This document shows positions 17,580 through 26,556 of a stretch of DNA of 64,000 nucleotides, one piece after another. The first letter of the stretch is position 1, and every line of letters starts with the position of its first letter. The stretch comes from Olivibacter sp. SDN3. GTDB lineage: Bacteria; Bacteroidota; Bacteroidia; Sphingobacteriales; Sphingobacteriaceae. A program made the translations under genes and the position numbers. Location of the stretch: positions 1,178,001 to 1,242,000 of the forward strand of contig NZ_CP060497.1 in NCBI RefSeq assembly GCF_014334135.1, in the 5' to 3' direction. The notes beneath the pieces are model-generated. The model saw only the letters and a list, made by a program, of their open reading frames with translations, ran no database searches and was not told the origin of the DNA.

Positions 17580-18221
17580 ATGATTTTCCAGTTGGATAGA
17601 CATGAAATATGGTTTCCCGACCCATCACTTGCAGAAGATGATGGGTTGCTTGCTCTTGGAGGTGACCTTCGCACAGAGCGTTTGGTGATGGCTTACGCAA
17701 ACGGTATTTTCCCGTGGTACAGCGAAGAGACTCCTATCTTATGGTATGCACCTAAACAGCGCTTCGTGCTGCTTCCGGAAGAATTAAAAATCAGCAAGAA
17801 TATGCGTAAGTTTATTCGCACTTCGAGCTATACGATTACCTATGACGAAGCATTTGCAGATGTTATCAAAAACTGCGCAAGCATACCGCGTCCTAATCAA
17901 GACGACACTTGGATTACGCCTGCTATGCAAAGTGCATATATCGAACTTCATGCAAAAGGTTTAGCTTCTTCCGTCGAAATATGGCATAAAGAGCAGCTAT
18001 GCGGTGGATTATATGGGGTTATTTGTGGAAAGCGAAAACATATTTTCTGTGGGGAAAGTATGTTTTCTATCCAGCCAAACACTAGTAAACTAGCCTTAAT
18101 ATCACTTTGTTTGTCAAAAAAGTTTGAGCTTATCGATTGTCAAATAGAAAGTGAGCACCTAAAATCGATGGGAGCGAAGCTAATTAGCAACAAGGATTAT
18201 TTAAACATTTTAAATACCTGA
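17580..18221 (+). CDS. aat: Leucyl/phenylalanyl-tRNA-protein transferase
   Basis: Adds Leu or Phe from aminoacyl-tRNA to N-terminal Lys or Arg, feeding proteins into the Leu/N-degron pathway. The 213-residue length is normal. Diagnostic blocks are FPDPSLAEDDGLLALGGDL (about 13-31), YANGIFPWY, LWYAPKQRFVL, DDTWITPAMQSAYIELH, GGLYGV and FCGESMFS. It lies 48 bases after rbfA. The ClpS/ClpA partners are not in the window. Confidence 0.95.
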   Translation: MIFQLDRHEIWFPDPSLAEDDGLLALGGDLRTERLVMAYANGIFPWYSEETPILWYAPKQRFVLLPEELKISKNMRKFIRTSSYTITYDEAFADVIKNCASIPRPNQDDTWITPAMQSAYIELHAKGLASSVEIWHKEQLCGGLYGVICGKRKHIFCGESMFSIQPNTSKLALISLCLSKKFELIDCQIESEHLKSMGAKLISNKDYLNILNT

Positions 18222-18281
18222 TTGTTTTTTGTTAATTGATATTGTCCGTTACCCAAAGTTCGTATCATTAAGCCTGCATAT

Positions 18282-18884
18282 ATGGAATCACTTTACATTA
18301 TTGATTTGGTTGGCGTTCTAGTTTTTGCAATATCTGGAGCACTCGCTGCAGCCGATAGAGATATTGATGTATTTGGAGCCGCTTTCACCGGTTTTGTAAC
18401 AGCTATTGGTGGGGGTAGTTTACGGGACGTATTTCTGAACACCCGACCGGTATGGGTTGACGACGGTAATTATCTGTTGGCAATTCTAGCCGGAGTTATA
18501 ATAGCCATTACTTGTCGCGGGCTACTAAACCAGCTTCGACGCACGCTATTTCTTTTTGACGCTATTGGGATCAGTTTTTTCACAATTGTAGGAGTACAGA
18601 AATCGCTGGCTATTGACAGCCATGAAAGTGCTGCCGTTGTACTGGGAATGTTTTCGGCAGTAATGGGAGGCGTTACCCGCGATACACTAATGAATGAAAC
18701 ACCCCTTATCTTTAGAAAGGAGGTCTACGCCACAGCGTGCCTATCGGGAGCAGTACTTTTTATTTTACTGGTACGTTTAGGAGTCAACGATAATATCAAC
18801 GCCTTTGTAAGTGCATCTTTGATTTTTTTGATTCGCATCTTGTCGGTTCGTTATAAATTATCGCTCCCTATTGTTGGCGGATAG
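18282..18884 (+). CDS. TRIC-like cation channel family protein (UPF0126/YicG type)
   Basis: An inner-membrane protein of 200 residues with about seven hydrophobic segments. It is built from two repeats, each with a glycine-rich motif: TAIGGGSLRD (about 45-54) and SAVMGGVTRD (about 125-134). Each GG-xx-RD element is the hallmark of bacterial TRIC-type channels. Ion selectivity cannot be read from sequence. It follows aat by 60 bases, and its stop lies one base from the end of the convergent def gene. Confidence 0.88.
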   Translation: MESLYIIDLVGVLVFAISGALAAADRDIDVFGAAFTGFVTAIGGGSLRDVFLNTRPVWVDDGNYLLAILAGVIIAITCRGLLNQLRRTLFLFDAIGISFFTIVGVQKSLAIDSHESAAVVLGMFSAVMGGVTRDTLMNETPLIFRKEVYATACLSGAVLFILLVRLGVNDNINAFVSASLIFLIRILSVRYKLSLPIVGG

Positions 18885-18885
18885 T

Positions 18886-19458
18886 CTATTTTCTTTTTTT
18901 AGTTGAAGGAAATTTCATCTTATAGTCGACCTTCACCTGCCCTTTAGTTATGGCATCTAATTTAGATTTCAGCATAGCCTTACGCAGCACGCTTAATCTA
19001 TCGGTAAACAATTTTCCCTCAATATGATCATATTCATGTTGTATTACCCTAGCCGCTAAACCAGTATACGTATCTTCGTGCGCTACCCAATTTTCATCAA
19101 AATAACGGATACTGATGGTGCTTGGTCTACTTACATCCTCTCTTATGTCAGGAATACTTAAACAGCCTTCATTAAAATCCCACTTATCACCTTCCTCCTG
19201 AAAAATCTCCGCGTTGATAAAAATTTTCTTAAAATCTTTGAGCTCCGGAGAATCATCTTCAGCAAAAGGAGACGCGTCAATGACAAACAATCTTATGGAT
19301 AATCCAACCTGAGGCGCAGCTATACCTACACCATGCGCTGCATACATGGTTTCAAACATGTTGTCGATGAGTACATTCAATTCAGGGTAATCTCGATCTA
19401 TATCGGCGGCTTTTCGTTTAAGAACAGGGTCTCCGTAAGCTACTATAGGTAATTTCAT
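18886..19458 (-). CDS. def: Peptide deformylase
   Basis: Removes the formyl group from nascent N-terminal Met. The 190 residues carry all three motifs: GVGIAAPQVG (about 43-52), EGCLSIP with metal ligand Cys99, and QHEYDH with His141, catalytic Glu142 and His145. The usual order of deformylases is kept, with a Lys/Arg-rich C-terminal tail. The M16 protease gene on the same strand ends 91 bases upstream. Confidence 0.95.
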   Translation of the reverse strand: MKLPIVAYGDPVLKRKAADIDRDYPELNVLIDNMFETMYAAHGVGIAAPQVGLSIRLFVIDASPFAEDDSPELKDFKKIFINAEIFQEEGDKWDFNEGCLSIPDIREDVSRPSTISIRYFDENWVAHEDTYTGLAARVIQHEYDHIEGKLFTDRLSVLRKAMLKSKLDAITKGQVKVDYKMKFPSTKKRK

Positions 19459-19549
19459 TTGTATATCTCTGTTTGCTGGTGCGATTTACAAGCACATCTA
19501 TTTTAAAGCATCAAAATTATAATTATTTACGTCAAAAAGGGAAAAGCCG

Positions 19550-20782
19550 CTATTCTTTTTCCGGCACAAAGCTGAGTTCAGTTAAATCGTTGGGGGCAAA
19601 CACCTCATTAGCTATTTCTAATATCTGTTGGGCACTTACGGCATTAACTTTCTCTACAACCTCTTCCAAACTATTTACTCTATTATAGTCCAATAGATTT
19701 TTAGCCATGGTTATCAGCACGCCTATCCTGTTTTCTTCTCCCAGGGCAATCTGTCCGACAAACTTCTTTTTGGCCTGTTGAAGTTGTATAAGCCCCAACT
19801 TTTGCTCTCGCAGTCTCTTCAACTCCTTCTGGACAAGTACGGCCGCCCGTAGGGATTTCTCTTCGTCAGTGCCGAAGTAAATAGAAAATATCCCCGTATC
19901 CGTATAGGGAGAATAATTAGATTCTATGGTATAGGCAATACCATATTTTTCCCTGATTTGCAGATTTAACCGTGAGCTCATCCCCATTCCACCCAATAGG
20001 TTATTCAGTACCATTAAGCCGGTTTTATTAGGGTGATAAGTATCATAGGCAATATTTCCAATGGTGGTATGTACCTGCCCAATAGGCTTTTCCAAAGCCA
20101 AGCGCTTGGTTTGATAATTGAGTTTATCCGTACGTACACGTTCGTTGGTATTGATGGGCAATTCCCCAAAGATACTGGTAGCTATCCGTTCTATTCTGCT
20201 ATATGAATAATCTCCCGTAATGGCTATAACAATTTCATTGGTACAATAATTTTGTTTTAAAAAATCAAAAACGTCCTGTCGGTTTAAAGCCGTCAAGCTC
20301 TCTTTAGTTCCTAAAATATTATGCCCTAAAGCGTGGCCATTGAAAAGAACATCCTCAAAATCATCCGCAATGGCATCCTCCGGGCTGTCCTGATAAGAGG
20401 CGATCTCATCTAGGATAACATTTTTCTCTTTGTCCATTTCCTCTTCCGGAAAAACCGAATGAAATACGATATCCTCGAACAAATCCAGTACACGCATCAG
20501 ATGTTCTTTCAAAAAAGACGCGTGCAAGCACGTATATTCTTTGGTTGTATAGGCATTTAAGTCTGCCCCAACCAACTCTAACCTATTTAAGATCTGATTG
20601 GTGTTTCTACGTTCGGTCTTTTTGAACAACAGGTGTTCAATAAAATGTGCCATTCCGTACTGGTGCGGCAACTCATCCCGTGACCCTGAATTAATCAAGA
20701 TACATGCGTGCGAAACGATGCTTTTAACAGGCTTGAGCAAAACCCGGATACCATTGGGTAAATTAATAAGTTGATAATCCAT
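19550..20782 (-). CDS. M16 family zinc protease (processing-peptidase type)
   Basis: Zinc metallopeptidase of the pitrilysin/M16 family with 410 residues. The inverted zinc motif HFIEH lies at His46/Glu49/His50 with the distal Glu in EEEMDKEKNVILDEI (about 115-125). It matches the M16B subfamily (single-chain, about 420 residues). It has no signal peptide, so a cytosolic role is likely. The start at 20782 (MDYQLINLPNG) is chosen because the upstream ATG at 20794 falls inside the -7 promoter element at 20792-20799. Confidence 0.9.
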   Translation of the reverse strand: MDYQLINLPNGIRVLLKPVKSIVSHACILINSGSRDELPHQYGMAHFIEHLLFKKTERRNTNQILNRLELVGADLNAYTTKEYTCLHASFLKEHLMRVLDLFEDIVFHSVFPEEEMDKEKNVILDEIASYQDSPEDAIADDFEDVLFNGHALGHNILGTKESLTALNRQDVFDFLKQNYCTNEIVIAITGDYSYSRIERIATSIFGELPINTNERVRTDKLNYQTKRLALEKPIGQVHTTIGNIAYDTYHPNKTGLMVLNNLLGGMGMSSRLNLQIREKYGIAYTIESNYSPYTDTGIFSIYFGTDEEKSLRAAVLVQKELKRLREQKLGLIQLQQAKKKFVGQIALGEENRIGVLITMAKNLLDYNRVNSLEEVVEKVNAVSAQQILEIANEVFAPNDLTELSFVPEKE

Positions 20783-20791
20783 TGTGGTGTG

Positions 20792-20822
20792 CAAACTTAG
20801 ATAAAAATGTATTCTGATACAA
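20792..20822 (-). promoter_or_regulatory. Promoter of the M16 protease gene, nearly leaderless
   Basis: On the minus strand TTG (20822-20820), a 20-base spacer and TAAGTTTG (20799-20792) match the Bacteroidetes consensus exactly. The predicted transcription start is only a few bases before the ATG at 20782. Confidence 0.7.
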
Positions 20823-20875
20823 TTAATCAGCGCACACCTTTTCTATAACGGGCATTTTTAACAATGCTATTACCA

Positions 20876-23740
20876 TTAAAAGCCCCCGGGACGACCACCT
20901 GGCCTACCCCCGCCTTCCCAACGGCCACGTTCTCCGTCGTCAAAAGATCCTCCAGACTTGCCAGCAAAGTTTTGAAACCTATACGTAAAGGATAGCATAA
21001 AATATCGCGCGAGTCTGTTCGTTCGGCTATCGGAAATTCTGTTTTCAGTGACACTTCGATTAACATTTACTTGTTGGTTGAATACATCAAACGCTGAAAA
21101 CCTAAGCATTCCATTTTTCGCCTTGAAGAACTGTTTTTCCACGTATCCGTTCATTATCAAAGGATTTGCTTCTACTGAGCTTCCAAAACCATTGTTCGAT
21201 GTCTTCGCTATATCCAATCCCCAAACCCAACCCGGTGCAAAGGTTATGATGCTGTTCCATGTAGCGGCCCATGTGGTGATATTCGTGTTGCGCGAATCTT
21301 GTATGGTGTTGCTGGTTGTATTAAAAATATAAGAGATCCCCGGTCTCAACTCCAACCAGTCTTTTGGATTAATCTGAACGTCTAAACTTTGCTGTAGCAC
21401 CCAGTTCTTTGCTATATTTTCCATAGAATTAGTAAAGGAAACGTTATTTGTATAATTACCTCCCCCCCTTAGGGAAACCACATAACTTCTATTATTAAAA
21501 GGCTTGGAATAGCTATAAAAACCCCTTACATCATAATATCCGTTGGCATTTATGTAATTTGTTTCCTGCACAATGGCTCCAAGTTCTTCCGAATAACTAG
21601 TGGAGCGGTTGCTCACGATCTGATCTTGAATAACGTTTGCCATTAACATAGCAAAAAAAGTATTGCCACTTGTAAAATCAAAGTTTCGATAACGCATTCT
21701 TAAACTATGGTTGAATTGGGCATTCAGATCAGGATTTCCACGCACTAAAAACTGGGGGTTAGAAATATCTAATACGGGTTGAATCTGAGAAAAGCTAGGT
21801 TCCGATGCATTTCCCGAATAGTCTGCCGTAAAAGACTTGGTTCTTGACGCTTTATACTCAAAGCGAGCTACAGGTATAAAATAAAAGCCGGTACGATTAG
21901 AAGTCACTTGCATTCCTCCCAGTACATTTTCACCATTAAGCGATGTAGGCATCACCGCCGCGCCTACCGAATAATTTATTTTTTCCGACCTGAAACGGTA
22001 AGTAAGACCTACTCTATGCGTAGAAAACGTGTACTTAAACTGATTATTTAAATCGGTATATGGAGCAACGACACCAGAACGGTCTACACTATCAACCATT
22101 CTATTATTATCATAATCGGCAAAATTATAGTCATAAGCGAGCTCCAAATTCGCCCGCTCGGAAAGTGGCTCGATATAGGAGACCGAGGCTCCTCCATTCC
22201 AACCTTTATTATCAATATCGACCAGTTGTCTGAGATAGAAATTAACGCTGTCTGGATTTTGCGCATTTGCACTCAAGCTTGTCGAGATTCTGTCTTGATC
22301 TTGTTCCGTTTTACTGGAATTCAAGGAGAAACTCATAAAAATATTTCGCCCTTTATCATTCAATTTATAATTATACAAACCACTTATGCCATAGCTCGCA
22401 TCAAAATTCCGATCATCGTTTATATTCTGTAAAACAGCAATCGTATCGCTCGACGCCAATATCGTCTGCAAAGATTGCCGATCTAAATTGCTGTGTCCGT
22501 TATTCAGGCTAAAGGTAGGAGATAACTTAAAAAAACTGCGGTCATTTGGTTTGTATTCTAGATTCCAGTCAAAACGATGCCTATTGGTTATATTATGCGT
22601 GTTACTATTATCTCTAGTGAACAAAGCGTCCTGCCCAGGGTAAATTTCTTCGATTTCATTCGTGCTAAGGGTAGTATTGTCGCTATGGTTATAACTATAG
22701 TTTCCATAGGTCGAAAGTTTATCATTGAAGTCTTTTCTATAGTTAATTCCAAAAGAATAAGAATCTGTTAAACCATCCGTATTATTTCCAAAGCTGGGTC
22801 CACCCTGTCTTCTGGGACCGCGCCTCGCTCCGCTACCCCTTGTATCAAAGTTAAATGCTTCGTTATTATTATTATTTAAGTTACCCAAAATGGATAACTG
22901 ACTGGAGTTGGTGAATGAATTGAACATTCCCCCCACTTGATAACGATGTTTATCGTCCATATTCTCAGGCTTATTTCCCAACCCTGCTCCAAACTGGCCA
23001 AATGTTCCGTGATTATTTTCTTCGGCAATGGTAATATTTAAAATTTTTTCCGGATCGCCTGTTCTATTACCCGTTAAATTGGCCTGATCTCCATAATCAT
23101 CTATAACCTGAATTTTCTCAATGATGTCTGCAGGAAGATTCTTTGTTGCTGTTTTCACATCTCCCCCAAAGTAATCCTTTCCATTAATCCGAACTCGCGC
23201 TACAGATTCTCCCTGAGCTTGGACATTACCATCTTTATCTACCTCTACACCATCCAACTTCTTGATTAACTCTTCTGTCATAGCATTCTGCCGTACCCTA
23301 TAGTCTTTCGCATTATATTCTACGGTGTCTTCCTTAATCGTAATCAACGTCCCACCCGTAACCGTTACTACATCCAAAAGCCTTGCCTCTGTATCCATCA
23401 CCAGTGGAGACAGATTCAGCTGATTTTCACCTTTTCGGAACGAAAAAGCTTGAGCTACAGGTCTAAACCCCAAACTGGTTATTGTGAGATTAAAGCTGTC
23501 AGCCTTGACATTTTTAAAAGAAAATCTCCCGTCTACATCGGTGCTTATCTGAAGCGTATCTGACGGAGAAGTGAGTTTCACAGAAGCAGCAATCACACTT
23601 AAACCTGTGCTATCCTGTACTATTCCACTAACACTTTTGCCTGTTTGGGTTAAAGCGGGTTCAATGAATGTAATGGTTAAGCATGCAGTCAAAAGTATAG
23701 CATAAAGTTGTTTCGTCTGGAAGGCTTTACGGATGATCAT
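20876..23740 (-). CDS. Large outer-membrane beta-barrel protein with carboxypeptidase-regulatory-like domain and plug-like region
   Basis: The 954-residue product has a signal peptide (about 1-31) and a CarboxypepD-regulatory-like beta-sandwich (about 35-115, GIVQDSTGLSVIAASV). A plug-like region (about 125-250) contains the VTGG and VRINGKDYFGGDVK blocks, followed by a long barrel ending in ARYFMLSFTYRF. This architecture belongs to the TonB-dependent-receptor-like outer membrane beta-barrel family of Bacteroidetes. No TonB box is evident and the substrate is unknown. Unusually, about 30 residues rich in Gly and Arg (GRWEGGGRPGG) follow the last strand, and a second Arg/Gly patch (GARRGPRRQGG) lies near residue 305. 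The CBM9/DOMON-like gene is 38 bases upstream and probably co-transcribed. Confidence 0.85.
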   Translation of the reverse strand: MIIRKAFQTKQLYAILLTACLTITFIEPALTQTGKSVSGIVQDSTGLSVIAASVKLTSPSDTLQISTDVDGRFSFKNVKADSFNLTITSLGFRPVAQAFSFRKGENQLNLSPLVMDTEARLLDVVTVTGGTLITIKEDTVEYNAKDYRVRQNAMTEELIKKLDGVEVDKDGNVQAQGESVARVRINGKDYFGGDVKTATKNLPADIIEKIQVIDDYGDQANLTGNRTGDPEKILNITIAEENNHGTFGQFGAGLGNKPENMDDKHRYQVGGMFNSFTNSSQLSILGNLNNNNNEAFNFDTRGSGARRGPRRQGGPSFGNNTDGLTDSYSFGINYRKDFNDKLSTYGNYSYNHSDNTTLSTNEIEEIYPGQDALFTRDNSNTHNITNRHRFDWNLEYKPNDRSFFKLSPTFSLNNGHSNLDRQSLQTILASSDTIAVLQNINDDRNFDASYGISGLYNYKLNDKGRNIFMSFSLNSSKTEQDQDRISTSLSANAQNPDSVNFYLRQLVDIDNKGWNGGASVSYIEPLSERANLELAYDYNFADYDNNRMVDSVDRSGVVAPYTDLNNQFKYTFSTHRVGLTYRFRSEKINYSVGAAVMPTSLNGENVLGGMQVTSNRTGFYFIPVARFEYKASRTKSFTADYSGNASEPSFSQIQPVLDISNPQFLVRGNPDLNAQFNHSLRMRYRNFDFTSGNTFFAMLMANVIQDQIVSNRSTSYSEELGAIVQETNYINANGYYDVRGFYSYSKPFNNRSYVVSLRGGGNYTNNVSFTNSMENIAKNWVLQQSLDVQINPKDWLELRPGISYIFNTTSNTIQDSRNTNITTWAATWNSIITFAPGWVWGLDIAKTSNNGFGSSVEANPLIMNGYVEKQFFKAKNGMLRFSAFDVFNQQVNVNRSVTENRISDSRTNRLARYFMLSFTYRFQNFAGKSGGSFDDGERGRWEGGGRPGGRPGGF

Positions 23741-23778
23741 TTAATTATTTGTATGTTTGTTTAGTATCTGTTTAGTAT

Positions 23779-24591
23779 TCAATTAGGTTTGGCCAGTGGC
23801 AATACTACCCATACTCCAGGTTCCTGTCGCGCCTCTTTTCTGCTGAGCTGTGCCCCATAACCGTAAGGGTAACCATAACCGTAACCGCCATATCTATTGT
23901 ATCGATTCGCTGGCATTCCACCGCCTACTGTGCGCATAACAATACCGTTGATTTTGAGGTTAAAAGCCAGTTTATTCTCTATAGTATGGTCTATACCTAG
24001 CCTTTGAAGAGGTATAACAGCTTCATAACATATCGCATCGCTACTGTCAATTGCTACGGCAGTCTTTATTCCATAATTGTTTTCGAGTGATATCGGGCCA
24101 TCTACAACATCATCAAGCCCGCTAACATATATTGCCCGAACAGTGCTCAATATCCCTGTACGCATATCTTCCGGTTTTTCCTCTTCTTCTTTTGCCGCCA
24201 GGCTTCTTAGCGACTCTCTATCAGGTATGGGGAAAGTGACTGCAGCTCCCTCTTTTTTCTTCCCTTCTTTGTTAATCATGAAATTAAACCCTTGATGTAA
24301 CGCTTGCATCTGTTGTGCGCCATCTCGTACACGCATGGCAACATACAGATTATGATCGTCGTTCGCGATTTCGTATTGCAATAGTTGCTTATCATAAATG
24401 AATCGTAACGAATCTCCCCAATCAGACAGATCACCATCCACTTGTACAGAAGACCTGTAGTCTAGTTGAGATGGTGTTACCGACTTAATCTTCTGCCCCC
24501 ATACAGCAATAAAACACAGGGTAAAAAAAATTAGCGCAACAATCCTATTAACCATTTTCATTTTTTCTGACCTGGCCTTTTTTGACTTCAT
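23779..24591 (-). CDS. Secreted protein with CBM9/DOMON-like domain, partner of the barrel protein
   Basis: From the ATG at 24591 the product has 270 residues with a signal peptide (NRIVALIFFTLCFIAVWGQ). An in-frame ATG at 24666 gives 295 residues. The mature part resembles family 9 carbohydrate-binding/DOMON-type beta-sandwiches: VDGDLSDWGDSL, then NDDHNLYVAMRVRD, FNFMINKEGKK, and YEAVIPLQRLG near the end. A Gly/Tyr-rich patch (YGGYGYGYPYGYG) precedes the C terminus. The ligand is unknown. It is followed after 38 bases by the large barrel gene, suggesting a surface pair. Confidence 0.65.
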   Translation of the reverse strand: MKSKKARSEKMKMVNRIVALIFFTLCFIAVWGQKIKSVTPSQLDYRSSVQVDGDLSDWGDSLRFIYDKQLLQYEIANDDHNLYVAMRVRDGAQQMQALHQGFNFMINKEGKKKEGAAVTFPIPDRESLRSLAAKEEEEKPEDMRTGILSTVRAIYVSGLDDVVDGPISLENNYGIKTAVAIDSSDAICYEAVIPLQRLGIDHTIENKLAFNLKINGIVMRTVGGGMPANRYNRYGGYGYGYPYGYGAQLSRKEARQEPGVWVVLPLAKPN

Positions 24592-24675
24592 AATGTTTCC
24601 TGGGTTTAATTGTAACATAAATATTATTTTAACTCTTTTCCGGTTAATGTACAAGCGTTGAGGCATTCTATTTTT

Positions 24676-24697
24676 TACCTTTGATAGCGCAAAGCTA
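24676..24697. promoter_or_regulatory. Overlapping divergent -7 elements
   Basis: TACCTTTG (24676-24683, plus strand, toward rnhB) and TAGCTTTG (24697-24690, minus strand, toward the CBM9-like gene) both match TAnnTTTG and lie six bases apart. The -33 partners are weak. The arrangement suggests that the two divergent promoters compete. Confidence 0.5.
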
Positions 24698-24711
24698 TAA
24701 ATAAAAGAAAA

Positions 24712-25314
24712 ATGTTATTATCCACTTTTCAGGAACAATACCTAGAGGCAGGGTGTGATGAAGCAGGAAGAGGATGTTTAGCCGGGCCTGTTTTTGCCGC
24801 CGCAGTTATTTTCTCTCCAAGTTTTAAGCACGACATATTGAATGACTCCAAAATATTATCTGCTGTGCAGCGTTACACGCTACGTAAAATAATTGAACAA
24901 GAAGCTTTAGCCTTTGCCGTTGCAAGCGCTAGCCCCGAAGAGATTGACCAAATAAACATTCTAAATGCATCTTACTTAGCAATGCATCGTGCCTTAGATA
25001 CTTTAAAGGTACAAGCTGAATACATTCTTGTTGATGGGAATCGATTTAAAACCTATAAGAATATTCCACATCAGTGTATTATTAAAGGCGATGGCAAATA
25101 CCTATCGATCGCCGCAGCCTCTATTCTGGCAAAAACCTATCGCGACGATTATATGGATGCCCTTGCAAACGCACATCCAGAATATGACTGGTTAAGAAAC
25201 AAAGGTTACCCTACAAAAAAGCACCGAGATGCGGTATTGAAACATGGCCTCACGCCCTATCATCGAAAAACATTTAGAATTACTGATCCACAGTTAAAAC
25301 TGGAACTTTCATAA
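24712..25314 (+). CDS. rnhB: Ribonuclease HII
   Basis: Removes RNA from RNA/DNA hybrids and misincorporated ribonucleotides. The 200-residue protein shows the type 2 motif EAGCDEAGRGCLAGPV (about 12-27) with the catalytic Asp-Glu pair, LNDSKILS, LVDGN with another acidic residue, and the late SILAKTYRD with the last Asp. The C-terminal GYPTKKHRDAV block is standard. A promoter-like TACCTTTG lies 29 bases before the ATG. Confidence 0.95.
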   Translation: MLLSTFQEQYLEAGCDEAGRGCLAGPVFAAAVIFSPSFKHDILNDSKILSAVQRYTLRKIIEQEALAFAVASASPEEIDQINILNASYLAMHRALDTLKVQAEYILVDGNRFKTYKNIPHQCIIKGDGKYLSIAAASILAKTYRDDYMDALANAHPEYDWLRNKGYPTKKHRDAVLKHGLTPYHRKTFRITDPQLKLELS

Positions 25315-25382
25315 TACCAAACTTGTGAAATAGATACAACAAACCTCTTGTAAATAAGCTTGATGGTTTATTAAAACAAATA

Positions 25383-25414
25383 GTTGGTCGACAACGCTAT
25401 TTTATCTAAGTTTG
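25383..25414 (+). promoter_or_regulatory. Promoter of gcvT
   Basis: TTG at 25383-25385, a 21-base spacer and TAAGTTTG at 25407-25414 fit the Bacteroidetes consensus. Transcription would start near 25419. This excludes the upstream in-frame start at 25384, which lies inside the promoter, and supports the ATG at 25441. Confidence 0.7.
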
Positions 25415-25440
25415 CGGCGAAGTTTAAAACATTTTATATT

Positions 25441-26520
25441 ATGAAGACTACTGCGCTAACGGATTTGCATATTGCATTAGGGGCTAAAATGGTTCCTTTT
25501 GCTGGCTATAACATGCCTGTTCAGTATACTGGCATCAATGATGAACATGATACAGTTCGTAAAGGTGTGGGTGTATTCGACGTAAGTCATATGGGCGAGT
25601 TTATCCTAAAAGGGGAAAAGGCGGTGGAGTTGGTGCAGAAGATAAGTTCTAATGATGCTTCAAAACTTTACGACGGAAAAATTCAGTATGCATGCATCCC
25701 TAATGAAACCGGTGGCATCATAGATGATTTTTTAGTTTATAAAATTGACACCAACACCTATTTCTTGGTAGTTAATGCTTCCAACATTCAAAAAGATTGG
25801 GATTGGATATCAAAACACAACACTTACGGCGTAGAAATGAAGAATATTTCTGATAACACCTCTCTTTTTGCCGTACAGGGTCCTAAAGCTGCTGAGGCCC
25901 TACAAAGTTTGACCGATATTAATCTTGGTGAAATGGAATATTACACGTTCAAAAAAGGTGTTTTTGCAGGGGTAGATAATGTGTTGGTTTCTGCCACGGG
26001 ATACACAGGAGCAGGGGGTTTTGAAATTTATGTAGAAAATAAAGATGCCAAAAAAGTATGGGAAGCTATTTTCGAATCGGGAGCACCTTTTGGGATTAAG
26101 CCCATCGGCTTAGGCGCTAGAGATACGCTACGTTTAGAAATGGGGTTTTGTCTTTATGGAAATGATATTGATGACACTACCTCTCCTTTGGAAGCTGGCT
26201 TGGGATGGGTTACCAAATTTACCAAAGACTTTGTCAATGCCGATGCGTTGAAAAGACAAAAAGAAGAAGGTGTTACACGTAAATTGGTAGGTTTTGAAAT
26301 GGTTGAACGGGGCATCCCCAGACATGGCTACGAAATTGTTGACGCAAATGATCTGGTTATTGGAAGAGTAACATCTGGCACCCAGTCGCCAACTTTACAA
26401 AAATCTATTGGATTAGGTTATGTTAAAAAGGAGTACAGCAAAGAAGGTACCGATATTTTCATTAAGATTCGGGATAAAAAAGTCAAAGCAACCATAAATA
26501 AACCTCCTTTTATTAAGTAG
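25441..26520 (+). CDS. gcvT: Aminomethyltransferase, T protein of the glycine cleavage system
   Basis: Transfers the methylene group from aminomethyl-lipoyl H protein to tetrahydrofolate and releases ammonia. The 359-residue protein from ATG 25441 shows [23 protein letters not shown] (about 40-52), the folate-binding Asp region [20 protein letters not shown] (about 82-101), [12 protein letters not shown] and the [21 protein letters not shown] block. P and H protein genes are not in the window. The comB-like gene follows in the same reading frame after 36 bases. Confidence 0.95.
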   Translation: MKTTALTDLHIALGAKMVPFAGYNMPVQYTGINDEHDTVRKGVGVFDVSHMGEFILKGEKAVELVQKISSNDASKLYDGKIQYACIPNETGGIIDDFLVYKIDTNTYFLVVNASNIQKDWDWISKHNTYGVEMKNISDNTSLFAVQGPKAAEALQSLTDINLGEMEYYTFKKGVFAGVDNVLVSATGYTGAGGFEIYVENKDAKKVWEAIFESGAPFGIKPIGLGARDTLRLEMGFCLYGNDIDDTTSPLEAGLGWVTKFTKDFVNADALKRQKEEGVTRKLVGFEMVERGIPRHGYEIVDANDLVIGRVTSGTQSPTLQKSIGLGYVKKEYSKEGTDIFIKIRDKKVKATINKPPFIK

Positions 26521-26556
26521 TTTATATATTCAGAAACATTAAAATTAATACACGTT

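Noticed and set aside
25384-25440. N-terminal extension of GcvT from 25384.
   Set aside because: The proposed start lies within a consensus promoter, and the conserved GcvT sequence begins at the ATG at 25441.
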